Shown: piece by piece, positions 54,806-63,866 of the stretch
Layout of the letters: every line of letters begins with the position of its first letter
Numbering within the stretch: position 1 is the stretch's first letter
Source of the DNA: Rs1 sp029027825
GTDB lineage: Bacteria > Pseudomonadota > Gammaproteobacteria > Pseudomonadales > Balneatricaceae
Assembly: GCA_029027825.1 (NCBI GenBank)
Contig: CP093399.1
Location: 1,488,001-1,552,000, forward strand
Reading direction: 5' to 3'
DNA: 64,000 nucleotides
Translations under genes and position numbers: made by a program
Notes under the pieces: model-generated
What the model saw: the letters and a program-made list of their open reading frames with translations, nothing else
Databases searched by the model: none
What the model was told of the DNA's origin: nothing

Positions 54806-56176
54806 ATGCTAAGCACTGCAAAACAAACTAAGTGGTTTTCATTCTACCTAGCCTTAACCGCTAATGGATTTTCATTGATTGGCAATAGTATTTCGGTGAT
54901 TGCCATTCCCTGGTTTGTCTTTGATATAACTGGCAGTGCGTTTACGACAGCCGCTATTGTTGTTGCAGGGCAATTGCCGAATATCATGGTTGGTATTTTT
55001 AGCGGTCCTTTAATAGATAGATATTCAGCGAGTCGAATCAGCTATATTTGTGATGCAATAAATGCAATTGCGGTGATCCTGATTCCTATTTTCTACAGCT
55101 TACAAATGCTCGATACTCTGCTGCTGACAGCTTTAGTGTTTTTCAGCATGCTGTTAGATGTCCCCGCACAAACCGCCAAAAATGTCATATTCGCGCGCTT
55201 AATTAGCAGCCATAAATTACCTAGGGCTAGAGCAAACGGTTTGGTCAGTATGACAGAGACACTGTCTGATCTAGCCGGCCCGCTTATAGCGGGGTTAATG
55301 TTAAGAGACCTCTGCATAACGTTGCGAGCGAAGGTAAGACAAGGCAAAAACCGGCGAGATAGCGGAATTTACTGGTGTAAATGAGCATATTGAGCCGTTT
55401 TTTAACGCCGTATTACCGAGCGCAGTAGTTATGCTGAGGTCTCGTTAAGTGTTGTTAGCGCCCTATATCTGCTTTATATTGATTCCGCTACCTTTGTGAT
55501 AGCAGCCTTGATCTTAATGTGGATGAGCAAAAGACAGTTGCTTAAACAGCTTCGAGATCCGCAAAAAATCCAATTAAAGCCCGCCAATACTTGGCGCTGG
55601 CTAGTTGCCCAAAAACTGATTTTAAAATTAGCCATCTTTGATTTAGTGATCAATACGGTAGCGGTATCTATACTGTCTTTAACCTTGCCAGTGATCGCCA
55701 AAGCGACTGGAGATCAGGCCATTTGGTTGGGTGTGTGGCTAACAATGTTCGCAGCGGGTACCACCACAACCACGATCATATATACAGTCTTTGGCGATAA
55801 ACTGAGCAACTTACAGCTCTTGATCGCGACGCCTATCGCACAAAGTCTCGCACTTGGCTGCATTGCACTAGCCATTGCAAATAACCAGGGGCAGTGGCTC
55901 GTAGCCGTAGGACTCTTTATCTATGGTCTAGCACTGGGGGTAGGCGGCTTAATTGATGCCAGCATGCTGCAAAAACTGGTCCCGGAAAGTCGACAGGGGA
56001 CGATTTTTGCGCTGTTCAATTCTTTGCGTTATGCCGCGGTGCCAATCGGCATTTTGCTCAGTGGGTGGTGTTTAGATCAATTAATGTATACTGGCCTATT
56101 TGTGGCTTTCGCCACCATTACGTTAATGACTGTAGTGCTCTGGTTGTTTGGAGATAACTCTCAAGCTAAATGTTAG
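54806..56176 (+). pseudogene. Major facilitator superfamily transporter, split by a 139-bp element
   Basis: The 5' part (54806-55304) encodes membrane segments with GSAFTTAAIVVAGQLPNI and the motif GPLIDRYSASRIS. The 3' part (55449-56176) continues with LPVIAKATGDQAIWLGVW and later segments. Between them a family-1 element with its duplication adds 144 bases and brings a TGA at 55382-55384. Removing the element and one GTTAA joins the halves in frame (GLML then SVVSALYL) and gives a 12-segment protein of 408 residues, a normal MFS length. The intact gene would export or import a small molecule. No other lesion is visible, so the break looks recent. Confidence 0.92.
55305..55443. mobile_element. 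Family-1 element, 139-bp form, inside the MFS gene
   Basis: It starts GAGACCTCTGCATAAC and ends GTTATGCTGAGGTCTC, with perfect duplications GTTAA at 55300-55304 and 55444-55448. It has the same orientation and length as the copy at 44473-44611 and is nearly identical to it. It carries no gene. Confidence 0.95.
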
Positions 56177-56221
56177 AGACAGGTCTTTACCCAGCAACAA
56201 ATCTGGCGCTAGAGGATAACA

Positions 56222-56366
56222 GATGTTAGCCGCAAGCTCATATGCGCCCTACATCTGCTAAATAAATGCATTTATGCATAAAACCTTTAGCTTCAGTGTT
56301 TTTTTTCAAGCAGTTGTAGGATCAATAGCTTATGCTTAGCGACGCATCTAAATCACTGCTTTAGAT
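56222..56366 (-). repeat. Diverged family-2 interior sequence
   Basis: Read on the reverse strand, the stretch with ATGCATTTATTTAGCAGATG, then GGGCGCATATGAGCTTGC, matches the interior of the 209-bp family-2 element at about 33905-33965. Similarity weakens on both sides and the ends are not clear. It fills most of the gap before the iminopeptidase gene. Confidence 0.6.
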
Positions 56367-56409
56367 ATTATGTGTGCATGAGTATTCAATTTTTTATAGG
56401 ACGACCTTG

Positions 56410-57357
56410 ATGAACCAGCTATACCCCGAAATAACACCCTATAACCACTTTAAATTAAAAGTAGATGCTATCCATGACATTTACGTTGAAGAGTGTGGAA
56501 ATCCCAACGGGCAGCCCGTCGTCTTTTTACACGGCGGACCAGGGGGTGGTTGCTCGGCAAATTCTCGACGATTTTTTGATCCTGAAAAGTATCGAATCAT
56601 TTTATTTGATCAGCGTGGCTGTGGCAGATCGCTACCTTTTGGCAGCCTAGAAGACAACACCACTAGTCATTTAGTGGCAGACATTGAATTGATTCGCCGT
56701 CAGTTAGACATTCAAACATGGCATGTCTTTGGCGGATCTTGGGGATCAACACTCGCGATTGTCTATGCGCAGGCACATCCTGAGAGAGTGTTAAGCTTAG
56801 TGTTGCGGGGGATATTCTTAGGTCGAAAGCAAGACACCGATTGGGCGTTTGCGGGAGGTGGGGCGAGCAGACTCTTTCCCGATTATTGGAGTGATTATTT
56901 ACAGGCATTACCGGCGGGATCAACCCAGTCAACACCGGCGATCGCCTACTCTATAATGATCTCGGATGATAAAGAGGCGGCGCTAAAGCTCGCTAGGGCT
57001 TGGGCAAACTGGGAATTAAGATGTTGTACCTTAGTGCCTAGTCCAGAACTTGTCGACTCAGCTACTAGTGATCAAGAAAGCTGGACACTGGCCCGTCATG
57101 AAGCACATTATATGGTGAATGACTGCTTTTTAGCAGATAACCAACTGCTCGAAAATTGCCACCTGATTCAGAATATACCGACCACGATTGTACACGGTCG
57201 ATACGACATCATATGCCCCTTTGATAATGCTTGGCTTTTAAAGCAACAATTAGCCAATGCAACGCTAGTTATCAGCGAGGCGTCGGGGCACTCCTCATCA
57301 GAGCAAAATACCAGGCATCACTTAATTGCAGCCACCAATGCAATGTTAAGTATTTAA
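56410..57357 (+). CDS. pip: Proline iminopeptidase
   Basis: This 315-residue alpha/beta hydrolase removes N-terminal proline from peptides. The oxyanion segment is HGGPGGGC, the nucleophile serine is in GGSWGSTLA, and the acid and histidine are near GRYDIICP and ASGHSS at the C terminus. FDQRGCGRS is also characteristic of the S33 family. I choose the ATG at 56410 with AGGA upstream; a start 12 codons earlier adds non-family sequence. Confidence 0.95.
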   Translation: MNQLYPEITPYNHFKLKVDAIHDIYVEECGNPNGQPVVFLHGGPGGGCSANSRRFFDPEKYRIILFDQRGCGRSLPFGSLEDNTTSHLVADIELIRRQLDIQTWHVFGGSWGSTLAIVYAQAHPERVLSLVLRGIFLGRKQDTDWAFAGGGASRLFPDYWSDYLQALPAGSTQSTPAIAYSIMISDDKEAALKLARAWANWELRCCTLVPSPELVDSATSDQESWTLARHEAHYMVNDCFLADNQLLENCHLIQNIPTTIVHGRYDIICPFDNAWLLKQQLANATLVISEASGHSSSEQNTRHHLIAATNAMLSI

Positions 57358-57420
57358 TCTAAAGCAGTGACTTCTAAGCGGTGCAATTGACCTATTGAGA
57401 AGTCACTGATTCAACTTTAA
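57358..57420. repeat. Stem-loop after pip, related to family 2
   Basis: AAAGCAGTGACTTCTAAG faces GAGAAGTCACTGATTCAACT. The arms resemble family-2 ends. It directly follows the pip stop codon and could act as its terminator. The rest of the gap to 57676 holds only a degraded family-1 copy near 57474-57517 (GCCTCTGAATACGAC to GTTATGCAGAGATTT). Confidence 0.6.
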
Positions 57421-57676
57421 GTTAAAAATTTGACCGGTTTTTAGTCGCTATAACTAAGCATTAATAGCTATTTAAGGCCTCTGAATACGACTGCGCTGGT
57501 GACGTTATGCAGAGATTTATCTTTGTCTAAATGTAAAACTATTGCATTAAATATTCAGTACAAATTGAGTAACTACTATTTCTATTTCGAATATATTTCA
57601 AAGGATCACACGAAAATCCTATTAAATATAGCAAACCGTAATTAGCAACCACGAACTAGCTGATCATCTCTGATCA

Positions 57677-58972
57677 TTATGAATAATTAACAAGTATCCA
57701 CCCAAAAGTTGCTGAAATCATCAAAACTTTGCCTATCCCAACATGAAATTTTAACAATAGAAACCCACATAATAAAGAAAGTGCACCAGCGCGCCAATCA
57801 AAGGTACTAAGCTCAGGTATCCATAGAGTTAACACTCCGTACTTTACGGGAGTAACCGTTGAAAAAAACACATGGAGACTGAACCAGATTGATAAATTTA
57901 AGATAACACCAACCACAGCTGCAGTGATTGCTGCAAGTGCCGAACTTAATCGATGCTGTGTATATATCCATTCAATATAAGGTGCTCCGATGAATATCCA
58001 TATAAAACAGGGGACAAAAGTCACCCACAAAGTAACGAGTGCTCCAATAAAACCAAGTAAAAGCCCTCCTTCCCTATATGCAGCGATAAAGCCAACGAAT
58101 TCGGTGACTAGTATTAGTGGCCCGGGAGTTGTTTCTGCAAGTCCTAATCCATCCATCATCTCGCCTGCACTTAGCCAGCTGAATTGAGTTACAACATCCT
58201 GAGCCATGTAGACTAATACGGCATACGCTCCCCCGAAAGTTACCACTGCTAATTTGGAAAAAAACATTCCAATTGTTCCTAAAATTGGTACATCGGTTAA
58301 TTCCACAATTAATATAATTGGCAACAACCACAGTATAATTCCAATAAGAAATATACTACTAGTTTTTAACAGAGAGGTTTCAACTTGCTCTACTACTTTA
58401 CTATTTTTGTCATTATATAAGGGCTTACTACGGATATATCCATAAAGGGCTGCCATCAAAATCACCAACGGAAAAGGAAGTGACAAAAAGAATATTCCAA
58501 TAAAAGCTAGTGCTGCCAATATCCAATGTGCACGAACTTTTAGAGCGCGCTTAGATACTCGTAATAGTGCTTCAAATACGATGATAAGCACAGCCGCCTT
58601 TACACCGAGAAACAGAGCATTAACAATTGGTACGCTACCAAAAAGCATATATATCATTGCAAAAGCGAGGATTATTAAGGCGCCAGGGATAACAAACAGC
58701 AGCCCAGAAACCAAACCGCCGGGTATACCTCGAATCCTCCAACCGGCATAAGTTGCAAGTTGCATTGCCTCAGGACCAGGTAAAAGCATGCAAAAGCCAA
58801 GAGCATTTAGATATTGCTGTTCACTTAGCCACTTCTCCTCATCGACTAGAATACGGTGCATTAATGAAATTTGTGCTGCTGGACCACCAAAAGATAGTAA
58901 GCCAATTTTAAGAAACACTTTGAAAAATTCATTAAAAGTCACATCGTTTGATGTATCGTATATAGTATTCAT
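57677..58972 (-). CDS. chrA: Chromate efflux transporter ChrA
   Basis: This 431-residue membrane protein is a long-chain CHR transporter with two homologous halves. The first has LSFGGPAAQISLMHR and LLPGPEAMQLATYAGW; the second has VTFGGAYAVLVYMAQ and TTPGPLILVTEFVGF. It expels chromate, and possibly sulfate-like anions. I use the ATG at 58972, four bases after the chrB stop; longer versions would overlap chrB. With chrB it forms a two-gene resistance operon beside an IS110 element. Confidence 0.93.
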   Translation of the reverse strand: MNTIYDTSNDVTFNEFFKVFLKIGLLSFGGPAAQISLMHRILVDEEKWLSEQQYLNALGFCMLLPGPEAMQLATYAGWRIRGIPGGLVSGLLFVIPGALIILAFAMIYMLFGSVPIVNALFLGVKAAVLIIVFEALLRVSKRALKVRAHWILAALAFIGIFFLSLPFPLVILMAALYGYIRSKPLYNDKNSKVVEQVETSLLKTSSIFLIGIILWLLPIILIVELTDVPILGTIGMFFSKLAVVTFGGAYAVLVYMAQDVVTQFSWLSAGEMMDGLGLAETTPGPLILVTEFVGFIAAYREGGLLLGFIGALVTLWVTFVPCFIWIFIGAPYIEWIYTQHRLSSALAAITAAVVGVILNLSIWFSLHVFFSTVTPVKYGVLTLWIPELSTFDWRAGALSLLCGFLLLKFHVGIGKVLMISATFGWILVNYS

Positions 58973-58976
58973 GACT

Positions 58977-59798
58977 TTATGCTTTATAGGTTGCAGCAGG
59001 CCAATCATGGCCTTCACTGAATGCATCTCTCGACCAGCGATAGAAAGCATCATAGAGAGTTAAACTTGCCTCGAGCTGAGCTAAATCATCGCGGTACATA
59101 CGTGAAAGTCCAAGCGATGCAGCAAGCAACCCAGCTGACTCTGGAGCAAGGTCATGTCTGTTTGTATCAGCACCGCGTACTATTTTAGCTAATCGATTAA
59201 GCGCTTCTATATTACCAAGACCAAATTCATCGATCATGGTATCAAAAGTACAATTATCATTACGATGAGTCCAGTAAACGTCCTCGACATCAAATGGGGT
59301 AGCATGAAATTTTTCTGCTACATTAGTCACTTGTGATGGCGCAACAAATAAAAACAGAGCATTTGGATCAATGAACCGTTTGATTAGCCATGGGCAAGCA
59401 ATGCGATCAATTTTTGGACGGTGTCTTGTTACCCAAACAGTTCGACCATCTTCGTTGCGAAGCGGTAGCTTAGAAGCTGTCACCAAAGGAAAGCCTGCAT
59501 CACGCCATGCAAGTTGCCCTCCTTCAAGAGTTTCAGAGCGAATTCCTAAATCACGTAATATCGCTCCAGCTCCTTGACTTATCTTCAAACCTTTTTGGCA
59601 ATAGATAATTACTCTTGAGTTTTTAACCTGGGACGCTAGTGATTTAATTTGAGAGAATGAATGTCTAAAAGCTCCGGGGATTAAATACGGATCATCTTCG
59701 AAGTCTTCATCAATACGAACATCAACAATAAGAGGGCAATCAGATGTGCCGATAAGGCGATGAAGTTGAGAGATAGTTATTTCTGTTGGCGACGCCAT
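58977..59798 (-). CDS. chrB: Rhodanese-ChrB fusion protein (chromate resistance)
   Basis: The 273-residue protein has an N-terminal rhodanese domain (residues 1-110) with active-site loop IIYCQKGLK, and a C-terminal ChrB-type domain containing RHRPKIDRIACPWLIKRF and a tail RWSRDAFSEGHDWPAA. It is encoded just upstream of chrA. ChrB-type proteins regulate or assist chromate resistance; the rhodanese domain might handle sulfur or redox chemistry. The fusion itself is visible; its role is inferred. Confidence 0.9.
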   Translation of the reverse strand: MASPTEITISQLHRLIGTSDCPLIVDVRIDEDFEDDPYLIPGAFRHSFSQIKSLASQVKNSRVIIYCQKGLKISQGAGAILRDLGIRSETLEGGQLAWRDAGFPLVTASKLPLRNEDGRTVWVTRHRPKIDRIACPWLIKRFIDPNALFLFVAPSQVTNVAEKFHATPFDVEDVYWTHRNDNCTFDTMIDEFGLGNIEALNRLAKIVRGADTNRHDLAPESAGLLAASLGLSRMYRDDLAQLEASLTLYDAFYRWSRDAFSEGHDWPAATYKA

Positions 59799-60081
59799 AT
59801 AAGCATCCTCCTTTTTTAAGGTTTAATGGATGCGGAATTTGGCTGGCGCCTCACGAGGCATCCGTGTGCCCCATAAATAAATATAGCCATGCCAAATAAA
59901 TTTTGTCAATTAGCATTAGAGACTATTTACGCGAGCACGAGCAATTGGGGTCAGGTCTGGTCTTTTGACTTTTATGGGGCAAAAAACAAGACCTGATAAT
60001 CATATAGAAGCCAGCTCCAAGCAAGCGTTAAAATATGAGGTTCTAACAACCCATTTTTAACCCTCACCGGAGTAAGCTGTT

Positions 60082-61098
60082 ATGGAACTATATGGTGGAA
60101 TTGACTTACATTCAAATAATAGTGTGTTCTCTATCTGTAATGAAAAAGGAGCTATTGTCGCACGAAGAAAACTACCTAATGAAATCGATATTATTTTCAG
60201 TTACTTAGCACCGTTTGAAAATCAGCTAGTAGGGCTTGTTGTTGAATCCACGTTCAACTGGTATTGGTTAGTCGATGCATTAATCGAAAATGGCTACTGT
60301 ATTCACTTGGCGAACACCACTGCCATTCAGCAATATTCAGGACTTAAGCACGCAGATGATAATAGTGACGCCGCTTGGCTAGCAGAGATGCTCAGGCTGA
60401 AAATATTACCAACAGGGTATATATATCCAAAAGAAGAACGAACACTACGTGACCTGATGCGAAAACGGATGCAATTAGTTCAACAATCGACTAAAAATTT
60501 ACTTTCGATTCAAGGGATTTACATGCGTCACCTTAGTTACAAGTTGAGTAATAATAAGATTAAACAACTAACTAAGTTGAAGATAGAGCAAGATTTTGAA
60601 TCAGATAATGTTGTACTGGCGACACAAACTAATCTACTGGTGATGCTCTGCTTGAAAGAACAAGTTAACACCATAGAACACTCTATTATCAAGCAAGTTA
60701 AATTAAGGCAAGAGTACCAGGAGCTAACTAAGATTGATGGCATCGGTATCATCTTAGCTCTTACTATTATGCTAGAAACAGGCTGTATCAATCGTTTTGA
60801 AAAGGTCGGTAACTATGCCTCTTATTGTCGTTGTGTGAGTGGGGCACGTTTCAGCAATGGTAAAAAGAAGGGCTCAACAAACTCAAAAAATGGCAATAAA
60901 TACTTAGCTTGGGCTTTTGTTGAGGCTGCTAATTTTGCTATACGATACAACACCACTGTTAAAAGTTATTACCAAAAGAAGCTGGCCAAAACAAATAGAA
61001 CAGTCGCTATAAAAACGATTGCCCATAAGTTAGCTAGAGCCTGTTTTTACGTATTACGAGATCAAGTACCCTTTGATGTAAGGAGAGCGTTCGCCTAA
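60082..61098 (+). CDS. IS110-family transposase
   Basis: This 338-residue transposase has the DEDD RuvC-like N-terminal domain: Asp8 in GGIDLH, Glu in VVESTF and the acidic cluster KHADDNSDAAW. The C-terminal Tnp20 domain has IDGIGIILALTIM and ASYCRCVSGARFS, where the serine nucleophile region follows. It appears intact. IS110 elements carry non-coding ends that give a bridge RNA; candidates are 59930-60081 or 61099-61300. AGACCTGAT occurs on both sides (59991 and 61161), but I cannot fix the element ends. Confidence 0.9.
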   Translation: MELYGGIDLHSNNSVFSICNEKGAIVARRKLPNEIDIIFSYLAPFENQLVGLVVESTFNWYWLVDALIENGYCIHLANTTAIQQYSGLKHADDNSDAAWLAEMLRLKILPTGYIYPKEERTLRDLMRKRMQLVQQSTKNLLSIQGIYMRHLSYKLSNNKIKQLTKLKIEQDFESDNVVLATQTNLLVMLCLKEQVNTIEHSIIKQVKLRQEYQELTKIDGIGIILALTIMLETGCINRFEKVGNYASYCRCVSGARFSNGKKKGSTNSKNGNKYLAWAFVEAANFAIRYNTTVKSYYQKKLAKTNRTVAIKTIAHKLARACFYVLRDQVPFDVRRAFA

Positions 61099-61942
61099 CT
61101 TGATCTGTTGCAGAAGTGCTTAAGGTGATGAGTTAAACATGGGGTTGGTAAAAAACCACTAGACCTGATTAAACATCATCTTAATCACGCTAATTTTAAG
61201 GTAGTGAGTATGCCCAACAATAAAGCCACTGCGGGTTGGACTATTTTAGAGTAGAGCCAGAGACCTGTTAGAGAAGCAGATAATCTGCTTAGAATTGGAT
61301 TAACGTTGGTACTGAATAATTACTGAGGCGATAAGCCAAGGGCAGTAATCGATCTATAAATAGCTCGATTACAACGCCTAAAATCAGATGGGTGACTGGT
61401 GCATATTTAATGATACCAACCATGTAAATTTCAGGAGCAACTTAGACTACCTAGGTTAGTTAAAGATAACGAAACTTGATTTTTGTATAAAAATGCAAGG
61501 GAATTCTCATTGCTGCTTGACCGGAAACTTCTAATGGGTGACCCCTAATGTGTTTAAGCCATACCACATACCTAGATTTAAAGACTAGAGATTTTTAACT
61601 GATTTCTTTTTTGAGGTTTAAGATGAAGGTATTTTAAGTACAGTTTCGCCTGCGGCGAGTGACTTTTTTTTGTGTGCCCAAAACTAAAGTAACCAAAAAA
61701 ATGGGCACCCTATATTACCGAAAGACTCCTATGCAATTTACTAAATTGACAGCCGCTCAGATAGGCCATTCATGGCCTATCTGAGCTCTGCGCGACGTCA
61801 ATTGAGAAAATCACTCCGGCGGCAATACCAAGGGGATTGTGGCTCCGTAGCTGAAAATGAATAGAATTGGAATATTTGACTATACATCAAGCCACAAAGC
61901 AGTAAAAAAACCCGGAATAGTTCGATCTTGTAGTCTTTTAAA
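61099..61942. other. Accessory non-coding stretch with repeat debris
   Basis: The stretch holds the downstream side of the IS110 element. At about 61650-61735 is a repeat-like segment with GAGTGACTTTTTTTTG, then TGCCCAAAACTAAAGTAACC, of a type common between genes in proteobacteria. At 61756-61785 is a strong palindrome, CTCAGATAGGCC facing GGCCTATCTGAG. No intact gene is visible. The palindrome could be a REP sequence served by the RAYT-like gene whose fragment follows. Confidence 0.5.
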
Positions 61943-62398
61943 GTGAGTGTCCCTTATTGTCCTTATTGTCGTTCTGAAGAGTCTGAATTTACTTCGATAA
62001 AGCAAAGGATAGAAGAAATTTCTAGGGAAGATAATCAGCAGCAAGATAAAGAAACTAAAACAGTCGGTAACAACCTATTCCTTAAAGAATTTGTAAGAGA
62101 AGGCCATCAGCTAGAAGATGAACTTCCTTACCATTATTGCGATTATTTAGAGTTAGTAGATTGGAGTGGTAGGGTCATTCGGGATGACAAACTCGGAGTG
62201 ATCGATAATAGGCTCCCACCGATATTGACACGCTTAGGAATAGATCCAGAGCAGTGGCACAAAGCGATGCAGCCCAAAGGTGTGCATCATTTTGGTCGTG
62301 CGATGGGCCGTTGTGATGCCTTGCGGGAGCAAGCGAAAAGACTCTCTATCAAATGGATTAAAGGTATTACCTTAAGCTGTAAATTATTTCCGACGTAA
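61943..62398 (+). pseudogene. C-terminal fragment of a RAYT-type (REP-associated) transposase
   Basis: The 151-residue frame includes SEFTSIKQRIEEI, DYLELVDWSGRVIRDDK and LPPILTRLGIDPEQW. I recognise these as the C-terminal extension common in Y1/REP-associated tyrosine transposases. The catalytic Y1 domain with its HUH motif and tyrosine is missing upstream. The piece begins abruptly at a GTG after repeat debris, so it is read as a truncated gene. A stand-alone protein is possible but less likely. Confidence 0.68.
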
Positions 62399-62656
62399 TT
62401 ATATGCAGGCTAGACAGTTACTTATTATCGACGCTGCTAAGTGTGAGAGTTAATGTGTGTAGATCATCGATTCAGTGTTAAATCATCAGAATATTTCGGT
62501 TAAACCCTTATGACATAGGCGCTTATTGAAAGCACTTATTTCTAGAACGTTTTTGGTGTTATGATTGAAAACATGCCTGTCCCGTATCTTGTGTATGCAG
62601 GCCTAACTAGCACTGGGAGTACTTAGCTTTTTTGGCTGTGTACCTCTCCATCTTAG
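62399..62656. other. Intergenic region at the end of the accessory stretch
   Basis: These 258 bases lie between the RAYT fragment and the convergent HD-GYP gene. I see no gene and no clear terminator. Confidence 0.3.
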
Positions 62657-63442
62657 CTAGTCATCTGAAAATTTGTCACGAATTTCCAAAAAAACTTCAA
62701 TGTTTTCAAAAAAAATATCGACAAGTTTTGGGTCAAAATGCCGTCCTCGTTGCTCTTTTATAAGGTCGAATATTCTAACATCTTCCCAAGCTTCTTTGTA
62801 ACATCGTTTGCTACCCAATGCGTCAAAGACATCTGCCAGTGCAGTAATGCGGCCAAAAATATGAATATTCTCGCCTTTCAAGGCATTGGGATACCCCGAC
62901 CCATCATATTTTTCGTGGTGTTCCAGTGCGATGATGGCAGCCGTTTTTAAAATGGGTCGATCCGAAAAATCGAGCATATCGTAACCCAGTTGGGCATGGT
63001 TTTTCATGGTCTCGAATTCTTTATTCGTTAATGGCCCATTTTTGTTCAATATGGCATCCGGTATAGCGATTTTGCCTATATCATGTAATGGACTAGCTTG
63101 TTTTAAAAGTTCGGCATCTGTTTCTGAAATACCGATCAATTTTCCGAATAATTTAGAGTAGCTGGCAACTCGCTGCACATGGTTACCGGTTTCTCGGGAA
63201 CGGAATTCACCGATGGTACCCATCATAAAAACCACTTCGCGCTGTGTATCTTCGATTTCCCTATTGAGTAATGCTACTTCGTCATATTTTTTCTGAAGTT
63301 CATCATACTCAATACGTTGGCGTTTATCACTGCGCGCCATAATAATTTCTTGACGACGCAGGTTCTTTATCAATTTTTGAGCTGTGCCATCAAAGCTGAT
63401 TTTTAAATGTTCAAGCTCTGATAATAGATTGGGATTTTCCAT
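62657..63442 (-). CDS. HD-GYP-domain phosphodiesterase
   Basis: The 261-residue protein has a coiled N terminus (residues 20-75) and an HD-GYP domain with the metal pair His120-Asp121 in LHDIGKIAIPD and the HHEKYDGSGYP motif at residues 175-185. It should hydrolyse cyclic di-GMP. There is no receiver domain, and the start lies six bases after the SiaC-type gene, so its activity is probably set by the SiaB/SiaC switch. It is the third gene of this operon. Confidence 0.92.
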   Translation of the reverse strand: MENPNLLSELEHLKISFDGTAQKLIKNLRRQEIIMARSDKRQRIEYDELQKKYDEVALLNREIEDTQREVVFMMGTIGEFRSRETGNHVQRVASYSKLFGKLIGISETDAELLKQASPLHDIGKIAIPDAILNKNGPLTNKEFETMKNHAQLGYDMLDFSDRPILKTAAIIALEHHEKYDGSGYPNALKGENIHIFGRITALADVFDALGSKRCYKEAWEDVRIFDLIKEQRGRHFDPKLVDIFFENIEVFLEIRDKFSDD

Positions 63443-63448
63443 AGGTTC

Positions 63449-63853
63449 TCAAGTACTAATTTCGATCTGATCTTTGACGACCAAGTTGATTTTTAGAACA
63501 TCAAAGTCATCGATGAAATCTCTACCTGCTTCAAGTGCATTTTCATTTTCAGCGGCGTATATCCAGTTGACAACGATGTTATGCTTTGTACTAGCGGCTT
63601 CAAAAAGATCAAAAAAATCAAATAACAATTTTGAGCTACTGGAATTAAAATATATCAGTTCAATATTGATGCTGGTTTTATCAATAGTACTTATTTTTGT
63701 TTCAATGTATTGATGGACCCATTTAAGTAAAGGTCCATAAAAGTCAAAAGTATTCTCTGGATAAGACTTACCAATAAGGTCTATCACGCCATTCTTAGCG
63801 TCCAAGGAAATTTCGGGAGTATATTGTGTCGATTCAATAAATATATTTTCCAT
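63449..63853 (-). CDS. siaC: SiaC-family regulatory phosphoprotein (DUF1987)
   Basis: The 134-residue protein matches SiaC, a small protein switched by phosphorylation by SiaB. The phospho-site segment reads LIYFNSSSSKLLFDFF, with serines (residues 71-74) where SiaC has a threonine. The N terminus MENIFIESTQYTPEI is typical. The start is the ATG at 63853, with AGGTGG at good spacing; upstream in-frame starts would run into siaB. In Pseudomonas, SiaC activates a diguanylate cyclase; here an HD-GYP phosphodiesterase is the neighbour. Confidence 0.85.
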   Translation of the reverse strand: MENIFIESTQYTPEISLDAKNGVIDLIGKSYPENTFDFYGPLLKWVHQYIETKISTIDKTSINIELIYFNSSSSKLLFDFFDLFEAASTKHNIVVNWIYAAENENALEAGRDFIDDFDVLKINLVVKDQIEIST

Positions 63854-63866
63854 GCACGACCACCTT

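Noticed and set aside
61205..61251. Short frame starting MPNNKATAGW
   Set aside because: Only 15 codons, no ribosome-binding site; probably debris of the IS110 neighbourhood.
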